NCBI GenBank assembly: GCA_030062745.1
Contig: CP099841.1
Location: forward strand, 14,092,970-14,156,969
Source of the DNA: Capitulum mitella
Lineage: Eukaryota > Arthropoda > Thecostraca > Pollicipedomorpha > Pollicipedidae
Reading direction: 5' to 3'
Length of the DNA: 64,000 nt
Shown: in pieces, positions 1 to 12,579 of the stretch
How positions within the stretch are numbered: the stretch's first letter is position 1
Layout: every line of letters starts with the position of its first letter
Notes under the pieces: model-generated
Database searches by the model: none
Seen by the model: the letters and a program-made list of their open reading frames with translations, nothing else
What the model was told of the DNA's origin: nothing
Program-made: the position numbers and the translations under genes

Positions 1-2589
1 ACGCGAATACAAAACGCGGATGTCTCTTTGAGTCATGGGAGAGCCAAAAGCGGAATCTTACCTTGATTCCGTCCGAGACCAGGCAACTTTGCTTCAGTAA
101 TGAGGGGGCTGTGTGTTAAAGGAAGCATCCATTGCACTGCACTATTGCTTTACCGCCGTATTGTTGCGTAACTGATTGTTGGATCTTTCGTGGTTGTCAA
201 GTGTACGATGTTCGCGTTTCGGCCAGCGGCGTATCCGGTCACCGTCAGTCGGTAGTTGATCCTGAGGGTTACTTTTCACGGTTTTAATCGCTTTTAGCCG
301 TGGATGTGGCACAGCTCGAATGCAAGAGTGGAATAAAACATGCGATGCTCTGTGAAGCCATTATCCGATACTGGCTGTGAGCGCATGGTCATGGTCATAA
401 TAGGTGGTCATGGTAACAGCACGCTGGGATTTCCACGCATGATTGGCTATTCTGTGCGCTGAATCGTAATGTTCGAAATGAAGGAGTGATCTGAAAAGAA
501 GGACCTGAAATCGCAGCGGACAAAAACCGCACACGAACATGCACTGATCGACAGAAATGAAAAAAATGCAAATGGTGAAAAATGGTTAACGGGCCATTGT
601 CAACCATCGTGTCAGCAGGAAAAGCTTCATTGAGCTATTTTTGTAGGCACCTTGTCACTGGTGAACTCTAGCCATTCATTTAAAGGCTTTGTTTATTTCG
701 TGTTGACCCAGTGGTTGGAGAACGACTCCTGGTCGTGTGGCAGAGTCACGCTTGCGTTAAACTTTCAAATAACTGACAGAAGGCAAGGCAGGCGAAGTCG
801 AATCATTCGGAAAGGTCGTTTCCCTGGACTGATGGTAATATGATCATTGGCCACGTTATTTGACTTTTGGTAGTAACGGAACATCGGGGGACTGTCTTGA
901 CATTTAGCACACCGGTCTAGCAGGACATGTGTAGCTCGACAGCCGAATTCATGGGAGCTTTTAGGCATAACTGATCGGATTTACTTTGTGATGGCGCACC
1001 TACGGATGACTACCATCCTCTCAGAACTCGACTTGACTTCGGGAGGGGGGGGGGGCTGAGCGAATGCAGTGTGGCGACAGTTCCCGAGTCTCATGCCGCC
1101 TACCAGGAGAGGACTGGGTCGGCCAGTTCTGATTGGGAACGTCAGGGTGCGGCGAGACGACGCTCGTCTGATTTCAGATATAGAGGTTTCCGCGGTTCCG
1201 TCCCGATGAAAGAGAGAGGGAGAAAGAAAGAGAGAGAGGCTCCCAGAGCCACCGACTTTAGGAAGTGGGACGAAAGGCATGCCCTCGCTTGGCTCAGCGT
1301 ACTCATGGGGTCGTACAGAATTCATTAAAGTATCCAATAAATTAAATGAAATCAATTAAGGTTAATGACCCATTAAAATTAAAGGTGGGTTGCCACGGAC
1401 TAATTAACGGGGAACGGTCAGTTGAAGTTTTGAAGTGCGCAACAGTGGCATGATAAAGGAAGGGAAGGTAGTGCAGAAGAACAAGTGTCGTAAGAGAATG
1501 TCGCCGTAAAAGAATCAGGCACATGTTTAGGATTTCTCATCAAGAGGGGTTCTCAAGTTCTCTGGGTGACCTAACTGACGATGTAAATGCAACTGTGAGG
1601 CAAACGCTTAAGTGCGATATTCTACCACCAGTTTTCATGGAATCAGAAAGGTTTTATTTTATCGTCAGATGACGTTCGCAGTGTTTGAGTATACATTGAA
1701 CATGCTGTATGCGAAGGCGATGTGTGGCACTAAGATGCGGAGCGGTATACGAATGTGCTTGATCTACGTCCACGCACACCGAGACGATTCCACCTTACCA
1801 GTGGTTCTCTGGCGTATTTGAATTCCCTGGGAAATTTCTGAGATCAGGGGCTGAGCGCTGTTCACGAGAAACATCCGTTCTGTGTGGACATTCTCGTTCC
1901 TAGCGTTGCCAATCATTCGCACTTTTAGAATTTTTTCCTTGGGAACGTTTCGCTACTAGTCATGAGCAAGTTGTCAATATCCCCGTGATGTATTACTTGC
2001 CGCTGAACTGCAGTTAGTGGACTCCAGATAACTGAAGCATGTTTCAGAATATATATCGCTTTGACTTTCCCCGTAACTTTACTTTCATCTAGTCAGTGGG
2101 TCTGCCTCCCAAGCGATCGGATGAGAGGCAGGCGTACAAAGTGGATCTCTGTTCTGTTGAGGGCTTAATAATGGTGAATGGTTTTTTTCGCCTGCCATTT
2201 CTGAACGGTGTAAGAACCATGAAACTTGGTGTCTTCGCGTAAATTTCTTCTTCGTATAATTGCAAAACGGACTTTCTAGTATTGTGGAATGGGGTCCAGA
2301 GTCTTATGTTTTGAGGCATGTTCGGCCATTTTTCATCAATTTCGATTATGCATTCTCGATGTGCTATGTTTCATCTGATGTGAATCGGGCAAGAACATTT
2401 TTTTGCAATTTATTCCATGCATTATGACAAATCTGTTACATCTTATGATGACACTGGCGGCTCCGGGGCAGCAAAAATTGGCAGGGAGGGCATTGCTTTT
2501 TGAAAAATAGCTGGCCATTTTATCACGCATAAGCGACGATACGACAACATCTATTAAGCTTTGTTCCTCGTTTGTTTCCTATTTGATAC
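1..2589. other. No recognisable gene
   Basis: Only short open frames without recognisable similarity are present. A poly-G tract lies near 1041-1056 and a GA-rich stretch at 1207-1242. I see no splice-bounded coding segment that resembles a signal-peptide exon. Confidence 0.5.
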
Positions 2590-3305
2590 TTAACCCTATT
2601 CCCAGAGGCCAAAAGGTATGGCCGATTCCCAGCGGGGGGACAGATCCGGCCCTCCTGAGATCTCGAAAACTACAGATACGATTTCATCACAACAAAGGGC
2701 AACCGATTTACCATGGTGTTAACTGCATATTTGGAAGAAGCTTTCAGAATTTTGAAAGGGGTGGATACAGGGGCGAAAAAGTCAAATTGAGCGATGTTTT
2801 TGGACTTGTTACAACTCTGTTATTTCTTGGCCGGTTCTGATGAAATTGGCATGAATTGGGAGATTATGAAGGGGACTTTCATTATTGACCCACACATGTG
2901 AATTTTTTAGAAAAGTCATGTGCATTCACAGTATTTTGAAAATGAAAGATTGGTTTTCAAAAACCCAAGTAACAAAAAGTTAAAAACATTTTTTGAACTT
3001 TTACTAGCTCTGCTGTGCTAAAGGAGCACAAATCGTATTACGCTGTTTTTGTAATGTTGGCATAGGCGGTGCCAGAGACACGAAAAAGGGGAAACGTCAT
3101 GGTTACATGTTCATCAGGTCAACTTATGACCTTTGACCATAAAGGACCATTGACCTTAGAGTCACATGGAGTGATCTTGGGTACATTTCGTATTGTGTGA
3201 AAACGTTTCCAATCATTTGAATTCCCTCTTTTTCTAAATTCCATTCTACGACTGTTGTGATATAGGGTACGTGCACAGACATTTTAGGTTATAGCGCGGT
3301 TGCAG
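2590..3305 (-). mobile_element. F1 TTAA element, truncated copy
   Basis: This copy begins with TTAA then CCCTATTCCC, the F1 terminus, in the reverse orientation relative to the copies at 23195 and 41535. It follows the F1 consensus through the TGACCTTTGACC-type segments to about 3305 (the ATTTTAGGTTATAG region), where similarity stops. The F6 copy starts about 40 bp further on. About 500 bp of the other half is missing. It has no coding capacity. Confidence 0.8.
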
Positions 3306-3872
3306 ATCGATCCCCTTAAACCGTCATTGACTGGGGAAGGGTGTTAAACTCCCCCCCCCTCCCCTGCGCATTTCTTGGATATCTCCCCAATGAATAAACG
3401 CAGCGTCTTAAACTTTTCAGTATCCTCCTTACATCAATTCTGCATGTCTTAAGAAAAAAGTGGAAAGAAGGCAATGTTAGGCCACGTCTTAATGGTGTGG
3501 TAAGGACGAACCTGTTTTGTTGTCGATTTGACGTTCAGTTTTACTTCACGGCCGTACTGTCGGTGCTTTTACAATGCATGATGACTGTGGCCTGCGTTGC
3601 ATATCAACTTGACCTGAGAGTTGAATACGGAGCTTCTCTGACCTCATGCTGGGCTATCTTAGGTCAAATGTGTATTTTTCGTTTCCCTGGTCAAGTGAGG
3701 ATAAAGTTTAGAAAAAGAACTGAATAACTGATTTTTGGATACGGCCAGATAGTTTATCGAATTTTCTTGCAAAAATGTGTACGTGCAGCCTGCACAGCAG
3801 TTTCTTGCAACACTGCAATACGTTCCGCAGTTTGAACTTTGTGGTTTTATACCGACTTCAGCTTAGCGATAA

Positions 3873-3915
3873 CAGACTCCACCAGTTTACTCCACGAGTA
3901 AACTGGTGGAGTCTG
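3873..3915. repeat. Perfect 20-bp hairpin, 3-nt loop
   Basis: CAGACTCCACCAGTTTACTC (3873-3892) is followed by CAC and its exact reverse complement (3896-3915). The corresponding part of F6 copy B (around 50838-50870) has only the right-arm sequence in diverged form, so the left arm looks inserted. Confidence 0.95.
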
Positions 3916-4012
3916 TTTGACGTTGTGGATGACCGGTGTGGAGATATCGGCCTTTGCAGTGCTGAGCAATAGTCTATGGAAATGTGTAGCATGGAGAAAA
4001 TGACTTGTAGGG

Positions 4013-4038
4013 TCATCTAGAAATGTCATCTAGAAATG
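4013..4038. repeat. Short tandem duplication, about 16-bp unit
   Basis: The sequence GTCATCTAGAAAT occurs twice in immediate succession, spaced by a few bases. Confidence 0.8.
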
Positions 4039-4536
4039 TCAGATGGAGTTCACTAGTATGTTCGTGTTACTCAGGATTCGCAACTACAAAAGATTGCAGT
4101 GTTGCATGTACACGATAATTGGAGTCATTTCAAGGCTCTTTGTGTCAAAGGCTCTTTGAGAGTCTTTTTTTAGAATCTCCGTGTTAAACGGGACATGAAA
4201 TACGTGTCGCACGACACGTCATAACGGAGGCCAAATTGAACTCGACATGTGATCTACGCCTGCACGACCTTGGGCCAGGTGGCATTTAGAATATAAGACT
4301 GAGCTGCCAGGGCTACATTACCAAGCAATCTGCAGTCTCGTTCTGCTTTTCACTGTAATTAAACAACTCTGCAGAGGATCGTTACTTTTTCGTGCTTGAC
4401 CCGACCTGTGACGTTATCGGTGGCCCAAAAGTAAAAAATATATATGTTACAGCACCGCAAGGTTCCACACTATCGATGGTCGTTCGGTTCAGCCGAATCG
4501 GACGATTGGTTTTCGAGATGGACTGGGGGTATTGAA

Positions 4537-5992
4537 CGCCCCCCCCCCCCTCGGTCAGTGGAAGGAGGCGAAATACCCGTCAAAGGCGGATTAAATTTCG
4601 CGAATGCTGGTAAGCTGGTGTCCTTGTCAGCCTTCTATGACTTTACTGTTGGTCATACGGCGTTGTTTTTGAAGTTGTTATGGCCTTAAAAGGGCCCTAA
4701 CAACTTTAAAAAACTGCGTCTAAACCAATCCACCGGTCGCGTTGCATGGGTTTTGCAGAAGTTGCAGACTTTACGACAAAATTTAAAGACTGGCTACCAC
4801 TGAACTGGCAAAATGAGCCACACTGTTTTCTCGTCGCCGTCGCACAAAGTAATCTGCCAGCGAAAGAGTTTGTTTCCAACTCTCAGAATGGCGGAGATGT
4901 GCAAACACTTCCGACTCTCTTTTCTAATAAAACAAATGATAATGAAGCCTGTCTTACGGATATTTAATTTCGTTTGATATGACGAAAGAACACATTATGC
5001 AGATATTCCGAAAATCATGAGGTCCTTGTTGTGCCGACGGCCGTTCTTTGTTATGATACGCCTCGTTTACCATCCAATAATCCCCCTGGACTCCAGCCAG
5101 TTCCCCTCGGAAATATTCATCAGGATTAGCTGCATCTGCCGTTCCCTATTTTTTGTGATCTGCTTTCGGTTTCATCAGTCTACCAATCGTGAAAGCAATT
5201 TCCGATTCTCTGATGAGGCGGTGAGGAACCCCTCGAACCAGTTGGATGCGCAGCTGGCCGTCCATGTGCTATGTGTTGGTTATGCGCGGGAATGCATCCA
5301 GCGTGTCGCAGATTTTCCTAGAATAACTTACTAATAAGGGAGTTTGAGGCACCGATTTTTGCTGCACCTCATTATAAATTCATACCACGATGTTCTCACA
5401 GGGGAATATAAGAAAAACAAAGATGCCGAAACATTCTGCTTGTGTGACGTTTTTAAGTCTGCGCTCCATTCGCTGTCGGCGGATTCGCCCCTACTCACTC
5501 TGATGACGCATTGCATCAGGAGGAGCAGAACTTCATCACGTGACCATCCCTGACGTTCTTAATAACGTGTAGATACTCATTGCTTTCATTAGGAGGAAAG
5601 ACTAACTATAACTAGCTAATTAACTAATTAAAACCAACTAAATAACTAGATAACTACCTAACTCTAGAAATATCCACCTTGGTCGATATTCCAGAAACAT
5701 GTTTGGCTGGTCCAAAAAAATGTTACTGATCACGTCCCCAACACTTCTTTTAGAAGTGGTTGGAAGAATGCAGTACTCAATGAATCAAAAGAGAATATCC
5801 TGACGTCACGGAACGATGATAATGAAATATGAGTCTGGCGCTGACGTCGTTGACCTTCGCCCGCTCGTGTCGTCGCGCAACAACTGTCGGTAGGACACTG
5901 GTAAATACAGTATAGCAGACAACTGCGGAAATTTGCTCTAAAAATCTTCAAACACGGAATTCTGCGACCTGAGTTAGGCAAGGACTGAAACT
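4537..5992. other. No recognisable gene; AACTA-rich tract
   Basis: This stretch has only short unsupported frames. A degenerate AACTA/TAACTA simple repeat covers about 5598-5668. Confidence 0.5.
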
Positions 5993-6642
5993 TTAACCTT
6001 CGCTGGGTCGGTGGGAAACCATCAAAATCCCCCTCCGGTTTTCTAAATCCAGTAGAAAAAAAACAAAAAGAAGAGATACGAAACTTATTGCACCCTTTTA
6101 CACTTTATTTTTATACCTTATGTTATTTTTTAACTCATGGCGGAATTCATTTGCGTTGCTGATACATTTCTGGCGTACTCTAGCAAAGACTCATACATTC
6201 GGGAAAATTAGACTCCTGCCCTCACAAAAGGGCAATTTCTATCTTCATGTTCCGCATTCCTTGATTTGGTCAAATTTTGGCCTCAAGTGCCCTTTTTCCG
6301 CCTCACATTGGTATATCAGGTCCTCTTTTACTATGTTATTATGTTACTATGTTATGTTACTATGTTATGTCAACTATGTTAAACATAGTTAGAGCCACGT
6401 AGAAGCATTGGCTATCAAAATCTTCTGCCAAAAAACCCAGCAGGAGAATTTGACGTAAGATGAACTCTGTTGACCGTAATATTGGCCTTATGTGAACAAA
6501 TATAGATACTTTCGTCTGGTTTCGTTTTCCAACGGCGTTTTTACTTTTTCTGTGTGGCTTGAAGTTCTCGAGATAATGGGGGGCTCTCACGAACCTCCGG
6601 CCTGGCGACGGAGGATCCGGAGGCCGGCCCGGCGAGGGTTAA
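5993..6642. mobile_element. F3 TTAA element, complete 650-bp copy
   Basis: The element runs from TTAA (5993-5996) to TTAA (6639-6642). Its inverted ends are TTAACCTTCGCTGGGTCGG and, on the other strand, TTAACCCTCGCCGGGCCGG. The right part is shared with 57225-57504 (agagccacg, ttggctatcaaa, ggatccgga). GTTCTCGAGAT at 6564-6574 is the inverse of the subterminal motif also found in F1 and F2. It has no transposase and is presumably a non-autonomous piggyBac-type element. A TATGTTA-type simple repeat lies inside at about 6332-6390. Confidence 0.75.
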
Positions 6643-8238
6643 AAAGTACGATCCAATGATCTGAAACGATACTGCACGGAACTCCCGCCAACGAGCCATT
6701 CCAAACAGGTTTTGTACAGAGTCGTACACTAATTCTGTTGAATTTTCCACTCGAAATTTTGTTAAGAAGGTGACCATTAAAGTCAACCTTATTTCCTCAT
6801 GTCGAAACTCATAACACTGATGATGGCTTAATCTTATTTTGGAATTTAACTTTCAAGAGTTTAATTGATCAGTTGATCAGCTGATCATGACACGTTCGAG
6901 ATTTGTTTTCATTTTTCCGTTTTCGAGCTATTCCAAAAAACACTCGGCTGTTTCCCAAGAAAAGTCCAAGATGTGTGGTCGTGATGGAGCAAGCAAGGCA
7001 ACATTCATTTATTCCTCTCCGGACGTAAGGATTTTTATCTATGAGCCGGGCGAAGTGTGAGAGGGTGTTTGTTCCCTTCCCAGCCATTTTGTTCCTTACA
7101 GCACACGACGACGAAACAAAAACGGGCATGTAGCTCGTTACCTTCAGACTCTATGCCATCCGATTTCACTCCTTCACGGCATCCGATGGCCCTCACATCA
7201 CTGAGAAAGAGAAACGTTTGCCGTCTTCATCGTCATCGTAGTAGTTTTGTAACAGACATTCCTGCAAGCCATGCGTTCGTAGAACTTGGTTTCATAACTG
7301 CTGAACCCATTTATTCAGTGATTCTTTTTGTTTCTCTGGGTTAAAGTCAGATCAGCAAGAGGTCAAAGGTCAGTAACCTCTTAAGACGCGGTTAGTGCGG
7401 AAAGCTGTATTTTGTGGCCGCAGAATAGTGTTATGATATCCGAGAGGGGTAAAAATGGATACCATTTCTGAAATCCGCGCTTAAATTGCCCTATGACCGA
7501 GTCCAGTAATCGCACCAAACGTCGAGCCGATCCTGCAGCCGCCTCAGTTCGTTTGAGCACTCTACGGCCCCCACTGGCGTCGACTGGCGCCTCCTCTCTG
7601 ATGCGCGACATGAGATGACTGCCGCTATTGGCCCCATGAGTCTGGCCGGACGTCTCATGAATTTCAGCGGCCGGTTCTTGTCGGCCGAAGCTGCGTGATT
7701 TAGCGGCGGGCGCTGCCTCCGTCCGAGCGCGGACCTCCAGCGGCCGTGACGGCCTGAAATCGCTCCCCGGCTCCGTAGTAAAAACGCCGGCGGTCTCCCG
7801 GCAGCCACGACCGGGCACCAGAGTCGCCAGCTGAAAAATGGTCTTCGCCTCTTAACGGTTCTAACATCAAATGGCGGCGACGGACGCCGGTTTTTCGCAA
7901 ATCGCCTATGGTCTTGCGAGACTGATTTCTAGATCCTCACGCTTGCACTGCGGGAGGCTTGACGTTCCAGCGACACAGCGGTATATAAGCAAGATTTAAG
8001 CGACGCAGTGGCATGACGTATCCGCCGCAATCACATACTATGGCGTATACGCCACGGGTGCGCCTATATGGCATCATGACAGTGGCACCTTGGGCCGACC
8101 ACGCCACAGGTGCCACCGTGTCGCTTCTTGCTATAATACATACTTGTTGGAGCCATTTTTCGGTTCTTTTGCATTTTAACGTGATTTCATGCATTTACTA
8201 AGATATCTCATCTTTCTCTGTCTCTAAATAGCAGCTTG
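6643..8238. other. No recognisable gene; GC-rich patch and small palindrome
   Basis: The segment from about 7500 to 7830 is GC-rich and open in several minus-strand frames. That pattern is typical of base composition, and no domain was recognised. TGGCGTATACGCCA at 8041-8054 is a perfect 14-bp palindrome. Confidence 0.5.
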
Positions 8239-8905
8239 TCAATGGTTCAATAGGGTTTCTGGGTCAGCATGATCAGTGGTTTCCCTTCCGGGTTGGCCCA
8301 GTTTTCTAAGGTACCCGCCCTTGAAAGTGCGCTTAGTCCCACAGTGGATTGCCCATTGATCAACGCCAGACGGGGTCGAGATGTACTCCGTGACCACCCA
8401 GATCCTGCACGGCATGGTCGATGTTGGGCCGCGCAATATCCGCTCCAGACGAAAGAAACGCACTCATGACCTGGACGATTTCTAGTCAAATATCGTCCAA
8501 AGGCGCCTGTCCGTGTCCCAATCGTCGCATTAGAAACAGCAGTTGACCTCTGTGTCTTGAAAATTGTGAGCCCTTGGGTGTCCCTAAGTTTAAAACTAGG
8601 GTCGTCCCCGTTTAATGCCGCCGTCGCTAGACTCGCGTCCCCCGACAGTACGGTGCCATCAAGTCCAGGTGATGTCTGCACGAGGTCATAAAGTTGCGCC
8701 AGCGTCCTCTGACTATTCAAAGGCCAGCAGCTGAGTCTGGAGAATTCGCCGCCGAGCCTCGGTTTCTGGGTTCAGCCTGCTGCAGGCCGCCGGGTCCATA
8801 CAGGCTGCAGGCCCGAGGCCGAACGCAGCAGAGCCCATGTAATGTGGCTTAATTCGCGCCGGACTGTGTGAAATCGCAAACACATGGGCTACGTCCAGCA
8901 AATTC
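8239..8905 (-). pseudogene. Coding-like segment of unknown family, frame-disrupted
   Basis: Read on the minus strand, three partly overlapping frames follow each other. One ends near 8713 (it includes ARIKPHYMGSAAFGLGP), one covers 8247-8720 (157 codons) and one covers 8239-8463. Composition is balanced and one frame takes over as another ends, which could mean a decayed coding sequence with frameshifts. I recognise no family. It may equally be chance openness in GC-rich DNA, and confidence is low. Confidence 0.25.
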
Positions 8906-9164
8906 CAGCGCCTCTCTTGAGCTCCGGGGTTAGTTTCGGTTACCTTTGTATTATTTATTCTGGTAGACTCCGGTAACCGTGTTCATGACGCAGATATTGG
9001 CTCAGCATCCTTTAGCGATAAAATATCAGCTTTTTAAAACATTAGAAACTTCTCCTTCATTTCTTTTCATTTTGTTTTTTTATACTTTGCCGGGGCGCTC
9101 CCAGGCTAGGCTACGATTCACGTGTGTTTTTACAACCAGTATCCCATGGTGCACGGAATCTGAG

Positions 9165-9578
9165 GCCATAGGTCAATGACCTGACATAATCTCGACCTGA
9201 AATCGTCACTCAAGGATCACATGAATGGCAAGTGTCGTGTGCTACCTTTTAACGCTCTAACACGCGCCCTTTTCTCGTTTCGTCCGAAAAGTGGTGCCGA
9301 AGTGCCTGTACGGACCGAGCGTGTCCAAAGTTGACTTTTCGACTTCAATGAACCCGGGCGATATTTACCTTAGGTCATAGAAATTAAATGCAATGTAGCT
9401 CTTTATTTCTCCACGCTATGTTTAAAATTTTTAAATTTAAGGGTTTAAAATTTTCAAAATTTAATTTTGTTTTTCTTGACTCTTGCTCTTTCCGTTTCCA
9501 AGATCAAAGGGGGAGGGCAAAAAAGTGTTCCCCTTCTAGTGCCCGTTAGCGCGAAACCTCTTCCACTGCGCGTGTTAA
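9165..9578. mobile_element. F2 TTAA element, right-end fragment
   Basis: This fragment matches the right third of the F2 element at 28528-29694. Shared blocks include ataggtcaatgacctga, cccttttctcgttt, and gttagcgcgaaacc near the end. It ends TGCGCGTGTTAA (TTAA at 9575-9578). The left part of F2 is not recognisable upstream. Confidence 0.75.
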
Positions 9579-10264
9579 TAAGAACCATTGGTGTCAACAA
9601 CCCAAAGAGCACACAGTGAACTTTTCCAGTCATCACGTGGAAGTAGCAGACGTGGCGAACCAAATACAAAAGCATTGGACATATCGTTGGCTGATAGTGT
9701 GAAGCATGGGCATATGTCGCATGTGTTTCAGGATATTCCCTTGGAAATTGCTTCTCTCGTGCTGGTTTCATCACGGAACCTATAAACAACCTAAGAACTA
9801 CGTTTTGCGCACGGCAGTGTACGAATCCCTGTCGAAGCATGATAATTCGTGACAACATTTTGCTCGGGCCTCCTCGCAATGGATCCTCGACGCGATCCCA
9901 GCGGTGCCACTGGCAAATCACTGGACCCGACTCAGGTAATCCCCCCCCCAACCAGTAATCCAGCAGCGGTCGCTCTTTCGGGCCTCGGGCGGCGCTTCCG
10001 CCACCCTCACACAGTGCCAGCCACCGGAAGCAGCTGGCAAGCCCGCGACTGTGGCTCGGGCAGCTCGACTGAATAGCCGGTGGGCTCTTCGCGGCGGTCG
10101 TGCATTATTGGTTCCGTAATGCACGTCGTGTTCACAAATTGGCCCACGCTTGGCGACAGATGACATTTTTTTGGCGTGTGGTTCGGCAGTTAAACCGCGT
10201 ACATCCAAGGGATTGGGATTATTCCTTGCGCTCAGGAAAGATGTGACAAGTAAAGTTTTAACTC
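9579..10264. other. No recognisable gene
   Basis: A GC-rich stretch at about 9850-10080 is open in two frames without recognisable protein similarity. Confidence 0.5.
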
Positions 10265-11470
10265 TTAACCCTACTCCCAGATTCAGCGCCCCAGCGAGGG
10301 GGCAGAATCCGTCCTCTTCGAGGTTTTTTGGTTGCTAATTCTAGGCTTTTTGACGCAGCTTTAAGAAACTTGGATCATTTTTCCTTCGTATTCCTTCTAC
10401 GTGCGGTAACAAAATTGTGTAATTCTATTTTGCTCAGGGGCGGAGCCAGGCAGCGTTTGTTGAAGGCACCTCAGGTCATTGTTGGCCTTGTTGAGGGTAA
10501 AAGGAAAATGACAACCAGAAACAGAATATTTAAGATGGAGCTTAAAACTGTATATGGGTGTATAGGCGAATACTTTGTAAGCATTCAAGTACAATGTTAT
10601 TTATGAGGTCATTTCACAAGACCAGATCAAGATCAAAAGTCAAAAATTTGGTTTCTTAATAATAGTTTGGCGCTTTTTCCAGATCTCAGAATCAGAATAA
10701 ACGTGACGCAGAAAGGTGCCCTCCACTTGTGTGCGAAGTTGCAACTTGATATCAGGTCAGGTAATGGAGCTATGTCAGTGCGCGTACCCTATATCACAAC
10801 AGCCGTAAATGAAATTTAAGAAACAAAGTACATTGAAATGACTGGGAACGTTTTCAAACAATATCCAATGCGCTCAGAATGATTCCAAGTGACCCTAAGG
10901 TCCCTGGAGGTCATTTAATGTCAAAGGTCGTAAGATGACCTGATGCTCATGTGACCATGACAATTCCCCTTTTTATGTCGCTGGCACCACCTGCGTTAAC
11001 ATTATACAAACAATATAATGCGAGTTGTGCTTCTTCAGCATAACCTGAGTATTGGAAGCTAAAAAGCGCTTTTTTAATAAGTTTCCTAATGCCGTTTTTG
11101 AAAAAAGCAATCTTCCTTTTTTGAAACCCTGTGGATGAAACGCAATGAAGTTTTTCAAAACTCCAAATGTATGCAGCAATAGTAAAAGTCCCATCTTTAT
11201 TCTTTCCATGCATGCCAATTTCATCAAAATCGGTCGGTAAAGAGCAGAATTATAACAAGTACAAAAGTATCTCTCATTTTGACTTTTTGCCCCTCCATCC
11301 ACCTGTTTCGAAACTTCGAAAACTACTTCTCATAAAAATGTAGTTTAAGTTATGGCACATCGACTGCCGTTTGTTGCAATGAAATCGTACGTGTAGTTTT
11401 CAAGATCTCCGATGGGCCGAATCCTCCCCCCCGATTGGCTATGCCGTCTAGCCCTCCGGAAATACGGTAA
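10265..11470 (+). mobile_element. F1 TTAA element, diverged full-length copy
   Basis: This copy starts TTAACCCTACTCCCAG and ends with the decayed terminus CCTCCGGAAATACGGTAA. Internal F1 blocks are present in order: aggggcggagccaggca, gaggtcatttcacaag, ggaggtcatttaa, tggcaccacctgcgttaacattata. It is more diverged than the copies at 23195 and 41535, so it is an older insertion. Confidence 0.85.
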
Positions 11471-12415
11471 AGTTGCTTACACTTTGTAATGCTTACTTTC
11501 GAAAAAAATAAGTTGACGCCAGTCAAATAGATGTCATATGGTACTAGGTTATCGTTATATCTAAAAAAGTAGGGGATGTGCTACCGTTTTACGAAACTCC
11601 TTTGGAAACTCCCCAAACAGGTCGGATTTGTTTTACTTGATGGTGACTTCATAACCATAAAGTAAATCCCACTATTCGCAGTGTTATGTACACCCCTCCC
11701 CCCCCCGAGTAAGCCGAATCCGCGAATAGACCGAGCTCAACCCCCAAAATTACTATTTTCACTGTCTAGGTTATTCCCATTATCTACAGGCTTTCTACGA
11801 GACCAGTAAATGCATTTTAAGGCGCAGTTGTGTTGTAATGATTAGTAAATATGTTGCTTCCTAAAAATTTGCGCAGATACATAAACACAGTGTTACACAA
11901 GTCTTACTGGGGTAGCGAACAGTATGAAGAGTTGCAATGGCGATGGCACATATCTAGAGTAAGTGCAGAGTATTTAGAGAGTATATGGGACAGTATTTCT
12001 CACCGAAAACATGCAGTAATGACACTATAAGCCGATACGAATACCTGTTGCCCCGAAAAATGACGGAAAGACCCTCTTGTTGTTTTTTTTAATTAATTTG
12101 CTAAAAGTCCGCGAATACGCGAGCCCACGAATGTCCAAGCCGTGAGTAGTGGGTACTGTATATGTCTGTTTGCATACAACGATGTCTGCTATTGCATCTA
12201 GGGAGAGCCATTGAAGCGAAAGTGCGGAAACGGTAAACAATCTTTACTATGCCATTTCCTGAGCATTGTCTCCAGAGGCGGAACGCTTCCCTGTCGTGGC
12301 AATGGTGGACGGGGAATAAATCCACCGGACACGTCACACGCTGAAAACTTTTCTGCTCTGGTGAATCCCTCTTCCACCCTCAGAGGCCTGTGATTCCAAT
12401 CTCTCCGTGCTCCAG
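11471..12415. other. Non-coding sequence upstream of exon a
   Basis: No signal-peptide-like frame with a donor of the right phase was recognised here. A poly-C tract lies near 11696-11706. Confidence 0.5.
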
Positions 12416-12579
12416 GTCAGACGACAACGGATGACGACCTCCGGCTGAAGAGCAACGACGAGAAGAGGCTGATGGACTTTATCGTGCGCGGATACGACAG
12501 CAAAGTGCGCCCAGTGTTCAATGCTTCTCACGCCGTCGTCATTGAGCTCGGCATCACCCTGACGCAGATCTTCGACATG
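12416..12579 (+). CDS. nAChR alpha exon a: N-terminal helix and first beta strands
   Basis: This exon encodes 54 residues after a two-base partial codon (GT at 12416-12417). It reads NDEKRLMDFIVRGYDSKVRP, the helix and first strand that open the mature extracellular domain, and ends at ITLTQIFDM. Known nAChR subunits have an equivalent stretch ending in a motif such as QIIDV, followed by the same intron position. The sequon NAS in VFNASHAV is a potential N-glycosylation site. The acceptor is ctccag at 12410-12415 and the donor is GTGAGC from 12580. The exon starts inside a codon, so the preceding exon must end with one base of that codon. No signal-peptide exon was recognised upstream. Confidence 0.95.

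Larger units (their letters stand above)
3344..4536 (+). mobile_element. F6 repeat, copy A
   Basis: This ~1.2-kb repeat is shared, at diverged identity, with 50327-51425. Matching blocks include the Cys-free stretch around 3530-3680 (tcagttttacttc, gcttttacaatg, cctcatgctgggc) and the end block cagccgaatcggac. Its ends are TTAAACTCCCCC and, inverted, TTCAATACCCCC. These resemble degraded inverted TTAA termini, so membership of the TTAA class is inferred. It contains a perfect 20-bp-stem hairpin at 3873-3915 that copy B lacks. Confidence 0.65.
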
